DNA of 64,000 nt from Bemisia tabaci. Taxonomy: Eukaryota > Arthropoda > Insecta > Hemiptera > Aleyrodidae. The translations under genes were made by a program, and so were the position numbers. This document shows, piece by piece, positions 10,982 through 23,783 of the stretch. Each line of letters begins with the position of its first letter. Position 1 is the first letter of the stretch. A model generated the notes under the pieces. It did no database searches. It saw only the letters and a list, made by a program, of their open reading frames with translations, and was not told where the DNA came from. The stretch spans positions 88,052,411-88,116,410 of the forward strand of contig NC_092793.1 of assembly GCF_918797505.1 (NCBI RefSeq), read 5' to 3'.

Positions 10982-11788
10982 GTAGGCCATATGTACATAT
11001 ATATAAATAAGGAGATGAAAAATTAAAAATTTGAATAATCCATGTAGGTAATATCAATTCTCTCAGCAAATGATGAAAATATTTTAGCTTTTAACATCAA
11101 GAAGAAAATGATAGGTACTTTCAAGATTAAAAAGAAAAAAAACCATCAAGAACAACAACAACAACAACAACAGCAAAAACTCACACACAAGGGAAAAGCA
11201 ATAAGTTGAGCAAACAACCATAAACCAATGTTAAGTATCAGCTACCACCAGTTAAGAAAAAATCCACAAATACTGTGCTTCAGCCTTGGTTCTTAAATCA
11301 AGTTTAGTATGGATTTTAATGAATTTGCCTGCACAAGAGCAAGAGATGCGAATTTACATTAATTCTACATACTAGCATGAAAGCAATTCATACCTTGTAG
11401 TTTAGTGATACTAATAAAAGTTATTTTAAAAAAAAAAACATATATATTTTAGAAAGTCTATTATTCTGTTACGTCTCAAATTTTGCGGCATCATTTGCTT
11501 TACAATTACTTACTTTTTTTTTCTTATAAGCCATACTTTCCTCTACAGACTGCTTTTTGGATTTCATTTTGCAAAAACAAGCCAAGAGCAATCCAATGTT
11601 GCTAAGAACATACCGTGCAATAAAATTACTGAAATCATGCAAAAAATTAAATTTACAAAGATAATTTTCGCCTTGAAATTATAGTTTATTGGGAGTTCAG
11701 ATAAAACTTGTTTAGATCGGTAATAGGTTTACATTTGCAAGGTAAAAATAGTTGCAAAATTTTAGCGAAATTGGAATGCTCTTGGTTC
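10982..11788. other. Unassigned sequence with a short ACA microsatellite
   Basis: An (AAC)n-type run lies near 11150-11172. I see nothing else coding or repetitive. Confidence 0.4.
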
Positions 11789-11978
11789 CTTTTTGGCAAA
11801 ATGCAATCCATAATGGGTCAGTTGCGCTGGTCACAGAATCGTGTTTTGATATTGGGCGTAGAAAGATTCTGTTTGGACAGATCTTATTATTTTTTGCTAA
11901 TCTACACGAATCAAGCATCAAAACAGGATTCTGTTACCAGCGCAACTGACCCATTGATAGGTGCATTAGGCAAAAAGG
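11789..11978. mobile_element. MITE family M3 with 64-bp inverted repeats
   Basis: Arms 11789-11852 and 11915-11978 are inverted copies, beginning CCTTTTTGGCAAAATGCA and containing GGGTCAGTTGCGCTGG. A fragment of the same family lies at 44855-44902. The interior is 62 bp and non-coding. Confidence 0.75.
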
Positions 11979-12590
11979 GCGAAAGGCTTTGCGCTCACCA
12001 ACCGGGGCAGGTTTGGATGTGACACAGGAAGTCATCCGGGCTTCGGACATGGAGACTGGGATCTTGGCAGGGGTCAGAAGGGCACACAGACAGAGATGCT
12101 TGGATCTTGAGAACAAGGAGGAGAGACAGAGAGACTTTTATCTAAAGACAAGAGGGTGGAGAAACGGAGAGACTTGGATCATGACGGTGAGCACAAGAGA
12201 CTTAAGAAGAAGAGAAGGCCGAAAAGGTCCAATTGGCAGACAATAACGATGATGTTTCACTAATTCCAAAAGGGGGAAAAATGTTGAAAAGTAATAGAAG
12301 AATTTTACAGCTTCTGGATTAGCGAAAGATAAACTTAAGTTTTCGGTCGTGTAGCTGAAGAGGAGAAGTAGTTATAATATGCAAGGATCGAGGCATAGAG
12401 TAAACCTTCATCAAAAATGATCATAAAAACTGAAGGCATAAGTTCATAGGCGAAGTAATTTTCCATAGACAGCATGATAGGCAATACTTAAGAGGCAAGT
12501 TGAGAGAAGAATAAAAAGGTCCGGAAAGAAAAGTTATACGGATGCAGAAATTGGGCGATAATCAAGCAGCAATAATGTCCTAAAAACAGT
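11979..12590. other. Unassigned; 3' flank of the THAP transposase
   Basis: This is purine-rich sequence with no credible gene. It should contain the 3' UTR and terminal repeat of the P-type element on its right, but I could not identify the terminal repeat. Confidence 0.4.
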
Positions 12591-15500
12591 TTAACGGAGA
12601 GTATTCGTTGACTTCTTCAGGGCTTGTCGTTCTGGCGGCTTTTGCAGATTTGCAGTAGTAGTAGTGGGTTGATTTTGAATCAGGGCCAACCTTTGTTGTG
12701 CAGGAATCACTCTAACAACTTTTAGTTGTTTTTCGCCAGCTGTATTAGAAGTATCTTTCAAAACACCTTCCTGCTTCATTACCACTTTCATCACTTTTGT
12801 TGAACGAACATCTCTGTTGTCTTCCGCAGTTCTTTTCATGGCCTTAGTAACGTCGCCCGCATAATCTGAAATTTGATTTGGTAATTTAATTGGTCCTAAA
12901 TTTTCTTTGTTGCCGATGGCTCTATTTTTTGATGAAACTTGCTCACACATCTGACCACCAATTCTGCCTAACATTTCTGGAACAGATAGCTTAACATTAC
13001 TCGAAGCTGCATTACTATTACTGGCTAAATTCTTAAAAGTAATCAGTTGATCAGCCGTCAAATTAACGTCGCATGCATATTTCTGCACTGCTTCATCCGT
13101 CTTCGGTGTTGTGACTGTTAGTCGAACCGGATTAAGTTTCACTAGTTTTCTCTCAATTGGATCTTTAAATTTACCAGTTGCTACTGCCACCGGAACTGAC
13201 GTTGTGACAGTTACTTCAGATTCTGCACAACTCTTCTCTGTAGGTGTTTTTTCCTGCTTCTTTTTCTCTTCTTTAGCCGCTTTCTTAGAATATTGAATTG
13301 CTAATAGTCGAGCCGTATTGGACTCTTGTAAATTCTTAGCGTAATTTTTAAGGAAACAATTGGCCAAAGTTCTCAAAATTTTCTTGATAACTTTCTCCAG
13401 ACTTAAATCGCAATTTGGACATGGTGCTGCATCATTAATAGCATTTTTGCACAACTGCAATCCTAGGCTAACAATTGCTCTGCGAGGACTTTGCAACTTT
13501 AGAAATTGGCTCTCATATTTACTGCTTATCAATTTTGAAAAGAGCTTGAAAATGTTGACACACAAATTGAACGAAAAATCGGAGGGTTTGTTCAGTCCCC
13601 CTCTGTCGATACCGCTCAAATAGCTGTAAATTTCTTCTGCTCTCTCAATTTCTAAAAGTTCAGTTGTAATCAGCATACTCACACAGTCTGAGCATATTTC
13701 GCTTTTTGTTTTGCTGAAATGCTGGATGACTTTGGTTGCAGCATAGCTAGCGAGACACACTAATACCCGCAAGTTGTTCAAAGACACTGAGACAGTTTGT
13801 TTCTCTTGGATAGTCGGCTTGAAAAATTCTAAATTTTCTTCAGTCTTCAGCTCCTGTGCTTCCTTTTCGCAATCTTCTCCGAACGTCTTGATTGAAAATT
13901 CTTCTCCTCGGTCAGATTTCATGCGGAGTATGCCCAACAATTTCAGCTTCCTTTCTGATTCGCATACTTGTTCGACCGATACATGGTAATTTGAGCCACT
14001 CATCCTACGATAGCCTCCGAATCTTCCTTCAACATTATCTGTCTGCAACTTTCCTAGAAGCATATCTGCAAAGCCGTACTTTGTAAAAACATATTCAACC
14101 AATTCTAGTGTAGCTGTGATTGTATGCACTAAAGCTGTGTAAGTTTGATTTGTTAATTTGCCATCTCCTGCGAGCGAATTCCAAACTTCAAGAAATTTCT
14201 TGAATTCCCTTAGGTAGATTAATTTCCAGTCTTTCGAGTTCGGGTCTCCTGAGTTTCGAACAAGCTCACAACAAACATCATTCAAACGAGTTCCTTTGAA
14301 TGCATTTTTCACATTGCTTATCTTCCACCATCGCACAAGTAGCTTTAGCAACATGATTGTTCCGTCAGAGATATTTATCTTTCCATCTTTTTTCAATGTT
14401 TCCAGAGCCTGAATGGTGGTATCATGGAAAACGTTAACAACTAGTTGGACGTTCTGGCGCTCAACTGACGACGGAAACACTGACTTCCTGCTTAGTTTGG
14501 GAGCTAACTTAGCAATGTTTCTTTTGTCTGCATTGAACAAATCAATGATATCTGAAAATCTGGCCTCCGTTGTCTCTACATCTGTTACGCGTATAAGGGC
14601 AAGATCTCCTTTATCGAGGCTGATGTGCGGTATTTTGAAGAGCTTGGCAGGGGCGTTAATCCAGTTGTTTCGCACATTTTTAAACAAATGGACTTGATCA
14701 AAGAGAAGGAATAATTTTTCATCTGCATTAAATGGGTGTGGGACACTAGGTTTTAGAGTACCATCACCGAGCATTTTATACATTTTTGCATTGACCTGAT
14801 TGTCATCAGCTAGCATACATAAGACTCGGAAGCCCACTTCCTCCATCACTTTAAGAACTTGCCTCGCTAATTTATACAAAATTTCTGCGGTGATGCTTCT
14901 AACAGGAAACAGCGCAATGACATCTTTGTTTTTTTCCTGGACGGAATGATACATAAATGCCTGCAAGGTCTGTGCAGTTATATCACTTGGATTATTAGAC
15001 TCTTCTGTTAATCCGAAAATTTTGCTACCTTTGTACACTATCCTAGAGGCTACATATATCTCATCCAGCAATATTGCCACCGTTTTTTGATTTGGCTCTA
15101 AGAGCTTGAATTTTTCTTTCAAAAATGCTATCTGACTCGGTCCTAATCCGGGATCGTCGTTACCAATTATCACTAACAGTCTTTGCAAATAACCGGGGTA
15201 GGGCAACGTAAGACAGTTTGTATCCCTCCCTCATAGTTCTGTATGCACCTGGATAGGCATAGAACAGGGATGCAGCCCAAACCAACATTTTGGGGGAATA
15301 TCTAATCATGTTAGAAAACGTCAATTCCAATTGCTCCATTAAGAATTCTAACTTTGACACAACTGTTTCGTCTAAATTGGTGTGTTCAGTTAAACTTTCC
15401 TTGACATTATTAGAAAAATACTTAATGCGCTCCACTAATGGAACGGCACTCGACTCAAACGTTTCCATAAATGTTGTAAGACTTTTGAGCTTGCTCCATT

Positions 15501-16170
15501 TTTCACATTTCAAGCTTGAGCCCAGGATCTGCTGCAGTATACTTGGTACTGTGATTTCATTATTTTGAATGATTTTAACACTAAAATCTTGACTTATCTT
15601 AAACGCAACTTTGATTTTGGGTAGTTAGTGGAAATTTACATCATCCAAGAGGTAGAATAGAACATGGTTTTCCGCTTGAAAAGTCAGAAAATTAGTGAAC
15701 TCTTTAACCTTTGCAGTTCTTAATTCCTCAAAACTTAGAATGCGATCTGCTTGGATCGCTTCTCTTCTTGCTGCTATAGCAACTCTCTTATCAGCTAATT
15801 CTGCGGCTACGGCTTGGGCATGAGCCTCAGGTGTTCTCTCGCATTGGGGTAGGTCAGTAGAGTGTTCAGGGGGCCAATCCGGAGATAAAGAAGGGAAGGC
15901 TTCATCGGTTAGCTTGGGGACTCTGCGAGGCAATTCAATAACGCCATTTTCTGCGGTATTTATAAAATCAGAGCGGATAATGTGCTGTGGAGCAAAATGC
16001 TTAATGCAAACGCCATGGTATTTGGTAACTTTACCGTGTAGATCTTCTCTCCAGATGTAGTGTAGCCACTTGTTTCTCAGCTGCTCGTTTTTGGGGAATT
16101 GGAAGGTGGACACAGGAGGAGAGCCGGGTCCATTAGAGCGACAGTCAGGAACACAACAGTATCTCACCAT
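12591..16170 (-). pseudogene. P-type (THAP9-like) transposase, one stop and one frameshift
   Basis: This is a P-superfamily transposase, which cuts and pastes its own element after binding DNA through an N-terminal THAP zinc finger. The first segment (16170-15625) has the C2CH module (C5, C10, C55, H58) and an AVPTIF-like RVPKL. A TAA at 15625-15627 interrupts the frame, which then continues unchanged to 15160. Near 15200 a one-base shift moves to the 12591-15206 frame. There, D48 (LLDEIYV), D134/D135, the FDQVHLFKNVRNNW motif (169-182) and D390/E393 (QTDNVEGRFGGYR) match the catalytic RNase H-like core of P transposase. The last ~250 residues are basic and Lys-rich. With only two lesions in about 1,190 codons it decayed recently, or the lesions are assembly errors. 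Confidence 0.9.
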
Positions 16171-17649
16171 TTAGCATGCACACTTACTTATTCTTAACAT
16201 AACCAGAATAAAACCTACTTGTTCATTCCAACAGCTGCGAGACCTGGAGAAGAGATTTAAAGCATCCAAAATTGCAGTCCTTCAAGGGGTCCTCAGGTCC
16301 ATGAGAACCGCTTCGAAGGTCTCCACTCAAGTATAAAACACCACATTTGACCGCGTTTGAAACGAAAATCACGGGTACAAATATCAACGCAGTTTAATAA
16401 AACTTTAGTTAGAAACGCGCACTTGAAAATGAACTAAGTAAAAGCATAATGATCGCGTAAAAGAATGGTAAAACTTTAATTCGATAGAAGGTAGAAGCGG
16501 ACCCAGGTAAGTTGGATTCTGCATAAACTTGAAAGCTTAATTTCCTTACATTTGCCTCTTTGAACGTTACCATCGTTTTTATCGCGAAAAGTTCTATGAC
16601 TACATATTTTTTATTCTCAAATCCCTCACCCATGCAACAACCCCATTAGGTATATGAAATAGGGTAGGAGCACTACACGTTTTGAAATTTTATTATAATG
16701 AATTCGTGGTAGCATTAGTCCAAAACTGCTCAGCAAGGACTCAGTATTTCAACTCCAAGTAGCAGTGATTTAAATTTGTAGTATTGAAATTATGAATTAT
16801 CATATTTAAAGAATATTAAATGTACATAAACTACTTATAAAAGAGGAGAAAAATGGAGGACATGACTATTGAGTCATGTCATTGAGTACATTTTCAGGCT
16901 TTTTTAATCATTACTGAAAACATGAAGTCAGGTTTGGCTTGATCCTTCCATCGTCCAGGTCAAGTAGTTGTCAGGCACCCCTTGACCCTCCCCCCAAGAT
17001 CGTAACTTCAACTATGAATGGCTCCCTCATAGCTTTGAGTGGATTGTGTTCAGTCATCCTTCATACAGCCTAGACCTGACATCCTCAAATTTTCATCTAT
17101 TTTCAGAATTGGAAAAGTTTTTCCGAGGGAAACAAAGTGAGAGGTGAGCAAGGTTGAGAGTGTTGTCGTGAGTTAAGCTGAAAAACCAGACAGCAGATTT
17201 CTGGCGAAGGCATCCGGAAGCTTGTTCTTTGACTCAAAAATGCCTGAAGATATAGGGCGACTATGTTTAACAAAATTGCAAGAGAGTTTAAACTGCCACC
17301 TTTCGGCCTAAGTATCATGAGTGTCAATTGAGCGCCGATCAAAATCAATATACAATGGAAGAAGTTGATTACGGCTGTTTTAAATACAACAGAGACCTAA
17401 GTAGCATTTTTATACATGTTCAAAATCACTCTTTTCATCTAGTCTAGAGAAAATTGGAGGAGACAAGTCAAGTTGAGTGTCCATTTCGGCACTTGTAATA
17501 CCCTGTTATGAGACCACCTGGGGCTTGCAATAAATGGTTTCTTATCTCTTCAGCAAATTTAAATAAAACAAAAGATATTTTTCGAAAACTGAAAAATTAA
17601 AATTTTTGACTGATGAATTGATATTTTTAAACCAAATAAGTCAAATTGT
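16171..17649. other. 5' flank of the THAP element and unassigned sequence
   Basis: No credible gene. The part nearest 16171 should hold the promoter and terminal repeat of the transposase element. I could not define its end. Confidence 0.4.
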
Positions 17650-17831
17650 CGGCCTCCTGTGGTGTAGTGGTTGTAGCGCTGGCCCTATAACCAAGAGGTC
17701 CCAGGTTCGATTCCCGGTCAGGTGATCTGAGTTTGATGGTCTCAGGCAATGGTCACCTGGGGCTAGGGTAATAAGCGTGGGATTAGCCAACAGGCTATTT
17801 TAAATTAGTAAAAAAAAATAAATAAAAAATA
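17650..17831 (+). mobile_element. tRNA-derived SINE
   Basis: The head has a Pol III A box (GTGGTGTAGTGGTT) and a perfect B box (GGTTCGATTCC, 17704 onward), with a degenerate acceptor stem that does not pair well, so this is not a functional tRNA. About 80 bp of unrelated body follows, ending in an A-rich tail at about 17808-17830. Related tRNA-like units are at 46808-46905 and 51730-51805. Confidence 0.7.
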
Positions 17832-17848
17832 AACCAGTTCTAAGTTAT

Positions 17849-18470
17849 ACAGGGTGTACTGAAAGTCCGTCCCACCCCTGCTAACTTTTGAACGAATTGA
17901 GCTAGGGTAATGAAACTTTGGGAATGTTCCTATCTCGGAGGGGACCATCTTTTGGGGGGTCAAAATTTTGGTCCCCCCTCAGAGGGGGCGCGGGGGGCCC
18001 CCAAACTTTTTTTTCTCAAATGGCAACCCCTATCTTGTGATACATCATTCGAAAGATCATTAAAAACTAAGAATTTTGGCGCAACCCGCAGATCAATATC
18101 TTAATTTTTGACTGAGTTATGATAGGTCTAAGGTCAAATTTGACCTATTTTCAAAAAAATCATAACTCCGGTTCAAATTATCGTAAAGAAAAAAATACAA
18201 CGGGAAAATGTACCAAATTGTGTCCGCTTTTAAGTAAAAATTGCAGAAATCACTTCGATTTAATTTTAAGGGGGGGCTCGGACCCCCAAATACGTCAATT
18301 GAAAGGTCATTCAATTTTCCCGCGAAATAAGCCAATTTCCCCTAGATTTGCCTCCACAATATCTCAGTAAGGTCAAAATCAGTTCAACATTACGTTGGCA
18401 AGTCCCCAAATTTCGGGAAAAGTTAAAAAAAACGAAATTTAAGGTGCTTAAATTTGACCGACTCAGGTCA
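17849..18470 (+). repeat. ACAGGGTGT repeat family, copy 1
   Basis: The start is ACAGGGTGTACTGAAAGTCC, followed by a conserved GAATGTTCCT block, a G/C homopolymer-rich segment and the TTTTCTCAAATGGCAACCCC block. The same sequence of blocks occurs at 31330-31470 (reversed), 41175-41420 and 48890-49362. The opposite end is not identified, so the right boundary is approximate. The ORFs here are not credible. Confidence 0.65.
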
Positions 18471-19193
18471 TGGAAGTGTACTAACCTATTCTGACCATCT
18501 CTGAATTTATCTAGAAAAACCGAACTTTAATTTGATACGTAAAATCTCAACTTTTTGCCTCTCCGTTTTCCCCCGGGAAGAGCTTTCTTTTCCTCATCAA
18601 AGTTACACTTTCCTACGTTACGTAACACACGATAAAGTAAGATTACTGTCGAACAGAACACCACATGCAGCCGAAAACGATTCAAGATAGGGCCATTGCC
18701 AGAAAGTTCTGCCGGCAACTCCATAGGGCTTCCTGCTGAACCAAACCTCCTTTTCAAGGGCCAAATTGGCGGATAAGTGATTTTCACTGCGGTTTTCAAA
18801 AATCTTATGTTCGGGGAGAAAATTGCGATTCGGGGGTGCTTAGGCCGTGAAATTCCAAATTCCCACGCAGCGAGGGACGGGTCAGATCAGGTAGCGGGAC
18901 GAAAATCTCGGAGAATATTGGTACTTACATTTAGCCATTATCCGTTCGTGAAATTCTGAATGCTCTGAAATGGGTTGTAAAGGGAAACTCAAAACTCATA
19001 GAGACACGCCGAAGAATATCTAGGCTTCACCAACAGACATACACAGTGGCTGCGTTCCAGAATTCATCGCGATGTAAACCGGTTCAATCGGATGTACATC
19101 AAAGTGTTTTTGGGACCGGTGAATAGTAGACGATTCATCGGTGCAGATCCATCAAAGCGTTTTTGGAATTCTGATTGATTCCATCGCTATGAC
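18471..19193. other. Unassigned sequence
   Basis: GC-richer segments at 18690-18960 and 19040-19190 show no gene. The latter resembles neighbouring sequence on the far side of the element at 19200 and may be an older repeat that the element entered. Confidence 0.4.
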
Positions 19194-19199
19194 GTAGAG

Positions 19200-20601
19200 T
19201 ATGGAACGCCGTTAGGGACCAAACCTAAAACGCGTGCGCAACACAGGAAAATACACGCGCGACACAGTAAATCTCCGCTGCACAGGAAAATTTGAGTGTT
19301 TCACGGAAAATGTTGTGCGTTGCGAGTAATTTCGATATTTTAACCATTACGCGTAGCGCGCAAGAAAGTACGGGAATAGCCTCAAATGCTGCGTCGCGCG
19401 TCAAACTTCGATATATCGAAATTCCACGCGACGCACAACATTTTCTTTTCTCTACGGGGAACGCACAATCTTTTTCTTTTTTTTTCTTCAGATAAGAAAA
19501 CCGTTGGAGGGGAATAGCTGCACTGTTGACAAGACTATGCCTGAAAAGCCTACTATATTTCTGATCATTTTAGATTGAAGAATTCGTTTTCGGTTTTAGT
19601 ATCACCCAGTATCACCCGCCTCGCCGTTTTACAGAAACGTCGCCGTTAGTCCCGAAACCCAAAACTACCAAATATTTATGGGAATTTTAGTGTATATGTT
19701 ACATTTTTACTTTTTCGACCCATCGACTCCTTCTCTGTGTATTCTGGATGCCCGGTCATCAAGGCACTTGGATCAGTTCAATCTTCTCACGTGCAAGTAT
19801 AATTTTTACATTTTACATTTACTCAAACTAATAATATTTGTTTAATACTGTTTTTTTCATCAAGTGATTTTCTGACTCTCCCCTAAATAACTTATCTTCC
19901 TCAGCTGAGGATTATTCCACAGCGCATTTATCTTCGCCGCTGCCTAGCAATACCATTTGAATCCTTTTGAGCATTTAGGTATGGTAGAAGTGCATTGCTA
20001 TGTTGTCTCAGTAATGTTACTGAAAAGACTGTGTACACTCCTTAAGTATGAGGATGTATACCACAATTGATTTTCAATCATATATTGCATTAAACTCGTC
20101 CCTCGATGCTGATCCTGATCAAAAGACATTACTTACTTACACTATTTACTACGAGGCACTGTTGAAGCACAATCCGCCGTGGAAGTTTGGATATTTCCTT
20201 GAACAGCCATCTCAATTTTCACAATCACGAGAACAAAGACTTTCGCAAGCCCGAATTTTGAAAGTCTTGGCAACAATGCCATCATTCCCCTCCAACGGTT
20301 TCCTGACGAAGAAAATGAAGAAGTAAAAATGTTGTGCGTCGCGTAGGAAGAAGTAAAAAATGCTGTGCGTCGCGTGGAATTTCGATATATCGAAGTTCGG
20401 CGCGCGACACACCATTTGAGGTAATTCCCGTAATTTCCTGTGCGCTACGCGTAATCAGTAAAATATCGAAATTACTCGCAACGCACAACATTTTCCGTGA
20501 AACACTCAAAATTCCCTGTGCTGCGGAGATTTACTGTGTCGCGCGCTTATTTTTCTGTGTTGCGCACGCGTTTTAGGTTTGGTCCCTAACGGCGTTCCAT
20601 A
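19200..20601. mobile_element. 1.4-kb element with ~320-bp terminal inverted repeats and GTAGAG TSD
   Basis: The left end starts TATGGAACGCCGTTAGGGACC and the right end is its reverse complement. The arms extend about 320 bp each. A 6-bp duplication, GTAGAG, lies on both sides (19194-19199 and 20602-20607). A truncated copy is at 45603-48040. An open frame lies in each arm (19292-19495 plus, 20282-20509 minus) and is partly kept in the third copy at 47167-47388, but this follows from the nucleotide similarity. The ~770-bp interior encodes no recognisable transposase, so the element is non-autonomous. Confidence 0.8.
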
Positions 20602-20607
20602 GTAGAG

Positions 20608-22923
20608 CGAATTTTCGCGTCTATCCGATCGATTCGTCTTGAATCCTGTTGAATCCGATGTGACTGATGTCATCAGTGCTATGATGCAACACTCATCGTA
20701 GATCCGTCGCCGTGAAAAGACGACGGAGTGATCGATCCAACGGAAACGAGCGGGAAATAATGTAAACATGACCTAAATGAGGTTAGGTGATAAGACTGAA
20801 TGGTTTTTTCTTCAAATATACGTTCTCTTTTATGTCCCAATGAATAATGGAATTTTATGGCGAACAAGTCTGTAGGAAGAATATGCTTTGAAGGAGATGG
20901 GCAGTGTGAATAATTCAGTTCATCTAAACGAGCCCTATCTCCTGATTTTAACAATTTCCATAGCAATGAAAACCACTACCTCCAATTTAAATACAAGGGA
21001 ACGGCATGGAGATGAGCTTCAAGGAATGGGTTCAGCTTTTTCACCCGTTTATAATTTGTCTCTTTATTTTAATTCGGAAGAAGAATGAAAATTACTTACC
21101 AGCATTTTTTTTCCATGGTCCATTCAATCTTGCGGTAACTTACGGTTAAAACGTGAAATGGATAACGATAACGATCATGAAAACTCTAGAATATTTTGAA
21201 ATTCCGATGAAGGATGAGTTATGAGCAAAACAATGGCATCGGATTCGAGCAAACCCCCAGTGTTCTGCGGGGTTCAGTCTGGATCCCAACGATGATCCCG
21301 GTGAGCACCAACCATCTGTTTGGTGAGCCCCGAAAACGCGGATCGGCTCACGAGAAAATACGAATTCACCGGATCGGATTCACGCGCTCTACCCGATCCG
21401 CCGCGAAAATTCGCTTGTAGAGTAGATCAATCGGATCAACCAGATCCATCGTACTCCGGAGGCCGATGAAGCCGATGCACGCCGATGTAGATGACGTCGC
21501 GTGACGTAATTAACCTCCAAAAATGACTAAATAATATAATATGTCCTAACAATTTCTCCATTATTCAGTATTCTCCTTTTCTATGAGATGTATTAAGTTT
21601 TTCTCCTTTTGCTTCGAATGGGAATAATTTTGGAAGCCTGTGATAAATCGTGGTTTTCATGTATTGACTATGAAATTATGTATGTATCAAGGAAGTTTTG
21701 ATGTTTAGATCATCTGGAAGTTTTGTGTTGCCATGGTCAAGATATTACCCGCGGACAGATTGGTACTAACAGATCAATGGTCATTTCATTTTAATTTTAT
21801 ATTCTGCTGCAACTAGGCTCCAAGTTAATTGGCTGTATCATTGTGTAAGTGCAATATTTGAAGACCTTTGTCCTTCGATGAAAGCAAAGTGCGCTGGTGG
21901 TTTTTAATCGGCATTATGAGCTATCAATTCGTTACATTTTCACCTACCTTTCCATGCCATTGAGTATCGCTTTCAGCATTGATTCAATATTATTTTTCGA
22001 TGTTAACATGGAAGTTTCATCACTAATAATTTGTATGAAGAGCTGAATTTATCTCCTGCTATAGCAATGTTCTATAATGGTTTGCAACGCCATCAATGCC
22101 AACTGGATACATTCTGCCCTCAACCCCAGATGAGTAGGGCGTACCCTCAGTGTAAGTAAAAATTGAAGTTGCTTTTTCTCCATCTTAGAGGCAGTTCTTA
22201 AAATATTAGACATGCATTCATATGGGTGTTTGGGATAACGTCACACCGTTTTGTTCTGACGTTAGTGGGGTCCGTAGGTCACAAAAGCATTACCAAAGGG
22301 AAAGGAGAGGGATCAATCCAAAATTGAGCGCCATATATTTAATGAACAGCCTCCTATCTGTATTTATAATTAATTTTCACTAGGAGAAGTTTCGTCGGTC
22401 TAAGTACTTCGAAGAGTATGCAAAATATCAGATTTTCATCCTAAATTTTGTAGAACAGGACTAAACTTCTTTGCACAAAGTGTCAAAGAATGAACACGGT
22501 CTGCGGAAGTCTCAGTACTGAGCTCTGACGCAGAGCACGATTGAATCTGCTGAGATGCTATCTAACTCACTTAATAATATTGATAGTTTCCAAGGTTTTG
22601 CTGCAATTGTTTCCAATGAATGCCATGTTACAGAGCCTGCCAATAAAATTTCCTGAAACCAAGCAAACTTGCAGGTCCATCTGCACAACCTTAGTTCTCA
22701 AGAAATATTCAGTGGCTCAGCTTCCTTCTTGAGGACTTAAAGGCTCTCCTCAATGGTTGATTTCTCGCCTGAAGTTGTTGGGGTCTTCAGCGATGTGTGC
22801 GAACAAAGTAGCGACAAGCCACTGAGAAAGCGATCAGGACTACTTATGTATTGAGAGAAATGCTTACTAACACTTAAACGGACAGACGATCCATACAGGA
22901 TCATCTGTTTCGACTGCCTTTAA
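20608..22923. other. Unassigned sequence
   Basis: 20604-20625 (TAGAGCGAATTTTCGCG) recurs inverted near 21400-21420, suggesting an older inverted-repeat element that predates the insertion at 19200. I found no credible genes. Confidence 0.4.
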
Positions 22924-23162
22924 TCAGCTGGTGAGATCAAAGATCAGATCTCTAGCATGTAAGCAGAAAGGTATCATGTGAAAATAAATATAAGGTGTCC
23001 AAATGACACAGAGAGCAGTTACAAGTAACATCAAGAAAGCAAAACACTCTAGGATAGCAACTTCACTTGGGTAAACTTTAACAGATGGAAGGACAAGACT
23101 CAAAACAAATCCTACAGAATAATCGAAAAACTCAAAGGACTGAATTGCCAGCAATTTCGCTA
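22924..23162 (-). CDS. Possible terminal exon of a membrane protein
   Basis: On the minus strand, an acceptor-like TTCATTTCAG is followed by an open frame of about 79 codons to a TGA. The product has two strongly hydrophobic stretches (around FVLSLVLPSV and FAFLMLLVTALCVIW) separated by a short charged turn, as in a polytopic membrane protein. I do not recognise a family and found no upstream exon. It could also be a chance ORF. Confidence 0.3.
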
Positions 23163-23248
23163 CTGAAATGAAGCCCCAAACACTTAAAATTGAAGAAAAC
23201 AGATATTATAGATTGTTTCGCCATGTTTCGCTGATAAGTGATAATAAG

Positions 23249-23337
23249 CAAGGTACACTCTACTACAGGTATGGACAGAATGGAATTTTAGAAAGTCGTC
23301 AAAACGCGTGTCCATACCTGTAGTAGAGTGTACCTTG
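23249..23337. mobile_element. hAT-like MITE family M4, internally deleted copy
   Basis: The ends are CAAGGTACACTCTACTACAG and its reverse complement. The 8-bp TSD ATAATAAG is intact at 23241-23248 and 23338-23345. At 89 bp it corresponds to one end of the 205-bp copy at 53327-53531 joined to the opposite terminus, so it is an internal deletion derivative. Confidence 0.85.
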
Positions 23338-23783
23338 ATAATAAGGGGGGTACCGTTTGGGTCTAATTAGTTAACGTCTAAAAATTTACGGTCTAACCTT
23401 TTCAAGTCTAAAAGGTTAACGTCTAAAGTGTTAGCGTCTAATTGTTAGACGTCTAAGGCCTTGTCTCCACGAGCCGTTTCGCGAGATTTTTCCCAGGGAA
23501 AAATCCCACTTACGAAGTTGGGAAAAATATTGAATTAATCAATATTTTTCCCAGTACCAGGTATGGTACTTGTACCCCTAGGACCCACTGAGAGAAGAAG
23601 AAGAAGTGAAAACGAATTGTGCGATATTTTGTTGATTACTCCATTGTTCATGTTTGTTTCGTTAAAATAATGTGTCAAATTGTCAATTGAGAGCAATTAT
23701 TATTTTAATCCCGGTTAAATACTTGACTTTAAGTAATTTATCTTCCCCGCGCAAACTAGTCGCAGGGCTGGATGAGCCCTGTC

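Noticed and set aside
17650..17727. Functional tRNA gene
   Set aside because: The A and B boxes are good, but the acceptor stem does not pair and the unit continues into a SINE body.
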